NCBI GenBank assembly: GCA_903813345.2
Contig: CAIIXF020000006.1
Span: 28,029,936 to 28,093,935 of the forward strand
Length of the DNA: 64,000 nt
Reading direction: 5' to 3'
From: Owenia fusiformis
Taxonomy: Eukaryota > Annelida > Polychaeta > Sabellida > Oweniidae
Position 1 is the first letter of the stretch. The number at the start of each line of letters is the position of its first letter. The notes below the pieces were generated by a model, which was not told the origin of the DNA, did no database searches, and saw only the letters and a program-made list of their open reading frames with translations. Below, one piece after another: positions 61,101 to 64,000 of this stretch. Position numbers and translations under genes: made by a program.

Positions 61101-64000
61101 CTAGTGTATTTACTTTATCTTTAAGGGCTGTGATTTCACTGTCTGTGTCACCTAGCAAGGTTTCAATGGCACTTTGTATCACTTCATCAGTTGCTGGACC
61201 TTGGAGGTCAATATTCAATTTGGTCTTGAACAACCGATTTTCCTTCTCAAGATCTTTTACATCAGACTGTGCTTTCAGTAGTTTATGTTTCAATATGACA
61301 TTGTTATTGGATGCTACTTCACTAAGAGAATCAGAATCAACTGGGCTGTTAGGGTCAATACCCAGTGTATGTCTCAGTAATGTATTCTCTTGCTGTACAG
61401 CATCTATAGCTTGTTGTGTGTGAGCTGCATCACTCTCAGTATATTGGTCTCTCATGTCTTGTGAAGGTTTAACATGTGTTAGCTTGTCATTATGTGGTGA
61501 CATTGGTCTCTCTTGTGTTGTAGGCTTTCCTTGAGATACCAATGCTTTATGTTCTTCTTCCAATTGTTTCAAGTTGTCGTTTGCTTTTATAAGTTTATGT
61601 TTTAGGATAACTGTATTGTTCGTCTTCAATGCCTCAAGATCTTCAGGGGTAATTGTTGCATTTTGTTCAACACCAAGAACTGATCTCAACATCATATTCT
61701 CTTTATCCTTCTCCCTGTGATCTTGTCCAACTGTTGCTCCATCTCTATTCTTATCACTTTCAATGGCTTTAAGGTTTTCTTCATTTACCGCTTGATTATG
61801 AGGGAGCTTAAGAGCCGACTTCATCATTGAGTTCTCAACATTAGCCTCATTCAGTTCATCTTGTAATCCTGTAAACTTTTCCTTGGGAATTGTAACTACA
61901 TCTGTTAGGTCTTCCTCAGAGAGAGGTTTATCCTTGTTGATTCCTAGTGCTTTCCTAAAAAGAGCATTCTCTCTCTGAAGTCGATGGATATTCTCATTAT
62001 TGTCATCAGTATCATCCTGAAATGGCCCATCTTTCCTGGTCTGAGTAAGCCTATCAGTTCTTGCTTTTGTGCTCTTTGACTTCCCACTAGGGTCTTCCCC
62101 AGACTTGAGTTTATTTATAGCACAATGGTCCACTATATCTTCTGGATTCATCCCAACCAACTCCTTAAGGGCAGCATTTTCTTCAATTAGCCTCTGGAAC
62201 TCATCATTCAATGCATTAGGATCATTTGTGAGACTTTCATCAAAAGGCCTTATGTGGTCTTTTTTAAGTTGTTCTATTTTCTGCAGAAGGTTTTCATTAG
62301 TTTTCTGAGCTTCTGCTAATTCAGCATTTGCTTGAATCAACTTTCCTTTCAACTCATTATCCTTCTGAGAAAATTCCTCTACAGTATGGGCATCTATGGG
62401 CGATGTTGGGTCAAGACCTATAATTTCTCTTAATGCTTGGTTTTCTGTTTGAATCTGTGCAACATTTGGAGGTCCATCCACATGTTTAGATCCAAGTTGA
62501 TCATGGCTAACTCCAGCTTTCTGTAAGGCCTCCTTAAGGGAAACATTCTCAATTAGTGCTTGCTGGAGATCAGAGTTGACCTTAAGGAGTTCCCCGTGGA
62601 GGGTATCTCCATTGCTTCTAGCTATCATTTCCAATGTGTCCTCGTCAATAGGGGTATCAGAATCCAAGCTTAAGATACGTTTAAGATTTCTATTTTCTTT
62701 TGATGCAGACTGTAGGGCTCTGTTTGTTGCGTCTAATTTGGATTTGAGATCAGACACACCTGGTTCATCTAATATTGTGATCAGTGGCTCATGTTCACCA
62801 GGACCTGATGGACGATATGTGGCATTAGGTGGTATCCCTGTGTCCTGTAGATCAATAAGCACTTCACTCCCTGCATCACTCCCAAGGCGATTTCTAGCAT
62901 CTTTCAGTTTATGTGCTCCCAAAAGTTCACTGTAAGATTCAGGATCATCTGTATCTGACGCAAGGCCTCTACTCCGCAGTAGCTTATTCTCCTCATGTGC
63001 CTTTCTCAGTTGTTCACGTAGGACATTTAGATCAGGAGGCTTGCTGGGAGACTCACCTCCTGTTGGAACAATTGCATCATATGTGTCAATGTTATCACGA
63101 TTAGACTCACTGTCATACTTCTTGGACTCGGGATCACTCATCTTTCTAGGATCATTAACTGAGCCCCTTAATTTCATTATCTCATTATTCGCCTTATCAA
63201 GCTCAGCTTTAGTTTGGTTGAGCTGTCTTTTCAAACCTATCAAGCTGCCATCAACAAGTTTTTCAGTAGCACCAGGTATTGTGAGAATTGAATCTAATTG
63301 TTTTTGGAGATCAGTATTTCTCAATTCACTCTCTTGCAATTTCGAATTCAAATCATTTATCTGATCTGCTTGGGGATTTCTAAAGTTATTTAATTGATCT
63401 GTTTGGGGATTTCTAACGTCATTTATTTGATCTGTTTGGGGATTTCTAAAGTCATTAATAAGGTCTGCTTGGGGATTTCTAAAGTCATTTATTTGATCTG
63501 CTTGGGGATTTCTAACAGCGTCCAGCTGTGATCTAAGATTACCATTTTGAGTCTTATATGAGTTCAAATCTTTTCTCAATCTATTGGCAAGATTTTTTAA
63601 TTGTTCGGCATCCATGTCATTTATGTCTATTTCACTAGCTTCCTTATTTGTATCATCATTTAGATGGTGGCCATCTTGTGTGGGGGTCACATGTTTCATA
63701 TCATGGTGTCCTTTGGCATCAATCTGTCTCTGTACATCTCCTAGCTGTTGTTTAGTATTCATAAGATCACTTAACAGCTGTTTATTTTCTGTTTGCAGAT
63801 CAAAAAGCTGCTGCTTATCAGTCTGTGACTGTTTATTTTGATCATGCAGCTGTTTGAAGTCTGAATTCAGCTGTTGGTTCTCTGATATTAGATGTTGATT
63901 AATTTCCTGTAATTCCTCCAGCTGTAGGATGGTTTCTTGTACCTGTTTATTTTCTATGTCTGGATCTTGCAGCTGTAGATATGTTTCACGCAGCTGTTTG
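43193..64000 (-). CDS. Giant coiled-coil protein, C-terminal 3,470 aa; possible centrosomin/CDK5RAP2/myomegalin-class scaffold (5' end outside window)
   Basis: Exons: 64000(partial)-58485, 58285-58120, 57646-57434, 57044-56805, 56497-55425, 54860-53733, 53336-53112, 52603-51830, 51015-50533, 48693-48521, 44699-44541, 43999-43810, 43266-43193. All junctions are GT-AG and phase-consistent; stop TAA at 43195-43193. The protein is heptad coiled coil with Ser/Pro-rich breaks. It contains: five RNPQ-type 11-aa repeats (63361-63520); about ten EN-x2-L...LG modules (60690-63000); a basic Ser/Pro-rich segment and KIRYLKSLLQDAGLLSQSP (about 60050-60400); four TQT repeats (59290-59640); two strong copies of a LRKxLExSIDxN motif; three 46-aa repeats; and a helical tail ending QVKTSQQRM. 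The LRKxLExSI motifs and size recall CDK5RAP2/PDE4DIP/centrosomin, which organise gamma-tubulin at centrosomes and Golgi, but the diagnostic CM1 would be outside the window. AKAP9/pericentrin-like or golgin-like scaffolds are alternatives. Gene structure is firm, the family is tentative. Confidence 0.8.
43424..43742. mobile_element. pogo/Tigger-like remnant, apparently interrupted
   Basis: ACACCTCTCTAATCTGAACC at the left and GTTTGAATAAGACAGG at the right match the 5.3-kb copy. The middle holds a copy of the intronic short repeat (43515-43675), which suggests nesting. Confidence 0.45.
43515..43675. repeat. Intronic short repeat, copy 1
   Basis: Contains AAGGCATTAACATG, AAAATGT, AAAAAAGTTGGA, AACAATATGTCACC and GGTGATGACATAAAAACT. 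These occur in order in the copies at 44.9, 47.3, 48.8 and 53.5 kb. Confidence 0.7.
44070..44253. repeat. 180-bp dispersed repeat, copy 1
   Basis: Shares CAAGTNGGTGCAAAATTCT, TTTGGTCAAAATA, GTGGGTGCAAAC and CGCCCACTTGCTTTAATGCT with 52679-52858, in the same order. Confidence 0.85.
44921..44970. repeat. Intronic short repeat, copy 2 (right end only)
   Basis: AAGGCATTATAACAATATG joined directly to TCACCACTTCTGATGGTGAC, with the middle deleted. Confidence 0.65.
45699..45886 (+). repeat. 47-bp tandem repeat spanning a start codon, four copies
   Basis: ATGAATACAATGATGAATAA followed by ATTACTGTTATATATATTAG recurs at 45699, 45746, 45793 and 45840. Only the last copy continues into the open reading frame of the DUF1647-like gene; the three upstream copies each end in TGA after 16 codons. 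Confidence 0.95.
45840..46838 (+). CDS. DUF1647-like secretory-pathway protein, single exon, nested in the giant gene
   Basis: 332 aa. A hydrophobic N-terminus (MNKLLLYILGFISLICEMEA) acts as signal peptide or anchor. Residues of about 40-280 carry the pattern of the DUF1647 family, which looks like a glycosyltransferase-type fold: FTIVTGLSSNHVDEF, LVIYNLGLTTADV, FRKYPSHVKNL, KILIIDETLQEFGQIFWAD and STRF. WADTS is the position usually compared with a metal-binding DxD. A C-terminal hydrophobic segment (about 302-318, FAIFVALILFVLF) may be a second membrane span, unusual for such proteins. The gene has no intron and lies antisense in an intron (44700-48520) of the giant gene. The ATG at 45840 was chosen as the only one of four repeated ATGs followed by an open frame; an internal ATG at 45852 is also possible. 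Function is unknown. Confidence 0.75.
   Translation: MNTMMNKLLLYILGFISLICEMEANGEDDNQALQDIHFNNFTIVTGLSSNHVDEFYIFLESKQRFQPNTQLVIYNLGLTTADVNEIHKRCNACKMRDFNFRKYPSHVKNLLTFAFKILIIDETLQEFGQIFWADTSTRFTTKIIEPIVDQVKLSGVLALHKNGHLSNSYTHPGMFKYFNVTADEYKNQSSIQAGKILIINSVRIQTEFMRPLVRCALDLQCVNPTGAVLWDSIWTKIYYHVVYGVKTHIHRQDQSAFNIVLGKMFNMTLKKYCARKGTYKEAPIITRHLPEKSSYCSIFNFAIFVALILFVLFKQRFKIIFKSISCICTLYS
47287..47418. repeat. Intronic short repeat, copy 3
   Basis: AAGGCATTAACATGCAAAATG ... ATTTGTTACAGGTGCC ... GTTGGAGACTATAACAATAT ... GATGGGTGCATAAAAA, in the same order as copies 4 and 5. Confidence 0.8.
47621..47684. mobile_element. Minimal GGCCCGTAGCC-end MITE (64 bp)
   Basis: CAGGCCCGTAGCCAG and the inverse CTGGCTACGGGC enclose a short C- and A-rich core. 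Confidence 0.7.
48175..48300. mobile_element. Solo left end of a TTAA family II element
   Basis: TTAAAGGTCCTGGCCAAAGTT matches the left ends at 16715 and 40684. No right end was recognised. Confidence 0.4.
48767..48915. repeat. Intronic short repeat, copy 4
   Basis: AAGACATAAACATGAAAAATG, CACCACCTGTCATTTGTTAC, GTTGGAGACTATAACAATAT and GGTGGTGACGTAAAAACT. Confidence 0.8.
50285..50492. mobile_element. GGCCCGTAGCC-end MITE, complete copy (208 bp)
   Basis: CAGGCCCGTAACCAGG at the left and CTGGCTACGGGCCTG at the right are inverted. The interior has CACCATTCTGAGCACATTTC and GAACCCCCTGGAATTTTT, shared with the copies at 15.8 and 22.9 kb. It lies about 40 bp from a giant-gene exon end. Confidence 0.8.
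52190..52622 (-). repeat. 138-bp in-frame repeats that include a copied 3' splice site
   Basis: Three units of 46 codons at exact 138-bp spacing encode HPVDRNEPHSVFSQENLVSE-type blocks. The first unit begins at the exon's acceptor (TTTTACTTTAG, exon from 52603). In units 2 and 3 the equivalent intron-derived bases (CCTTTTATTTTAG) are read as the codons for QPFILG. Confidence 0.9.
52679..52858. repeat. 180-bp dispersed repeat, copy 2
   Basis: Same order of blocks as 44070-44253, ending CGCCCACTTGCTTTAATGCT then GGGGAGATCAC. Confidence 0.85.
53530..53687. repeat. Intronic short repeat, copy 5
   Basis: AGACATTAACATGCAAAATG, TCACCACCTGCCATTT, TTTGTTACAGATACAGC, GTTGGAGACTATTACAATAT and TCTGGTGACATAAAAATG. 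Confidence 0.8.
55100..55275. repeat. GACG/GACA tetranucleotide tract with terminal hairpin
   Basis: About 60 bp of GGACAGACGGACGGACAGAC-type repeats, followed by the short hairpin CCCACACTATGTGGTGGGG. This composite is common in interspersed repeats of molluscs. Intronic in the giant gene. Confidence 0.65.
57141..57383. mobile_element. TTAA MITE family I, copy C (diverged)
   Basis: TAACCTCTTGAATCCCAGGC at the left and GTCAAGAGG plus TTAA at the right. The internal palindrome is lost. In an intron of the giant gene. Confidence 0.75.
59290..59640 (-). repeat. Four 25-aa repeats with DTQT motifs in the giant protein
   Basis: Minus-strand codons for DTQT lie at about 59355, 59430, 59505 and 59580, exactly 75 bp apart. 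The repeat consensus is SPRDTVNxDTQTRKxSSQED followed by ALYRT. TQT is the anchor of dynein light chain LC8 ligands; KDTQT in the third repeat fits the classical K-x-TQT form. Confidence 0.85.
60690..63000 (-). repeat. About ten diverged EN-x2-L...LG-x5-P modules in the giant protein
   Basis: Examples: ENQALREIIGLDPTSPIDA, ENTLLRHTLGIDPNSPVDS, ENALFRKALGINKDKPLSE, ENMMLRSVLGVEQNATITP, ENGILRNLLGITTDQPIEQ. Most are followed 10-20 residues later by a KHKLxKAN-type helix. Spacing is irregular (about 40-130 residues). Confidence 0.75.
63361..63520 (-). repeat. Five 11-aa repeats (RNPQADQINDF type)
   Basis: A 33-bp period in the coding sequence; units differ by a few residues (DQLNN, DLIND). The repeat lies within the first visible exon of the giant gene. 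Confidence 0.9.

Noticed and set aside
62069-63364. Several plus-strand ORFs of 60-120 aa
   Set aside because: Antisense shadows of the 5.5-kb exon of the giant gene.

Overview
The window is AT-rich animal DNA with many phase-compatible GT-AG introns, dense short inverted-repeat transposons and one full-length LINE. The gene set (ARPC5, FKBPL-like, golgin-97, NHL-repeat protein, DUF1647-like protein, giant coiled-coil protein) and the repeat style suggest a marine lophotrochozoan such as a mollusc or annelid. The species cannot be named from the sequence alone. Family calls rest on recognised residues; no searches were run.

Layout. 1-7,000: the last two coding exons of ARPC5 (+). A four-exon secreted-protein gene (-) lies inside the ARPC5 intron; its gene structure and predicted helices suggest an IL-6/CNTF-type cytokine. 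7,965-8,855: an FKBPL-like TPR gene (-), probably sharing a bidirectional promoter near 12.0 kb with 12,570-32,611: golgin-97 (GOLGA1, +), 20 coding exons and 912 aa, ending in a GRIP domain. Its intron 17 holds a complete L1/Tx1-like LINE (24,386-30,179) with both ORFs open and an exact 11-bp target-site duplication. 36,573-38,563: a two-exon NHL beta-propeller gene (-). 43,193-64,000: the 3' part of a giant coiled-coil gene (-), at least 3,470 aa, possibly of the centrosomin/CDK5RAP2/myomegalin class. A single-exon DUF1647-like gene (+, 45,840-46,838) is nested in one of its introns.

Main observations. (1) The nested helical-cytokine-like gene. (2) Four independent tandem repeats each span a gene-structure boundary: a 5' splice site in GOLGA1, a 5' splice site in the NHL gene, a 3' splice site in the giant gene and the start codon of the DUF1647-like gene. 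(3) The giant protein carries four DTQT motifs exactly 25 residues apart plus a fifth TQT elsewhere, which looks like a multivalent dynein light chain (LC8) docking array, and about ten copies of an EN-x2-L...LG-x5-P module.

The remaining non-coding sequence is mostly TIR elements (two families with TTAA targets, pogo/Tigger-like, mariner-like, hAT-like), a 665-bp fold-back, minisatellites, and short repeats clustered in the introns of the giant gene. No tRNA, rRNA or CRISPR was seen.
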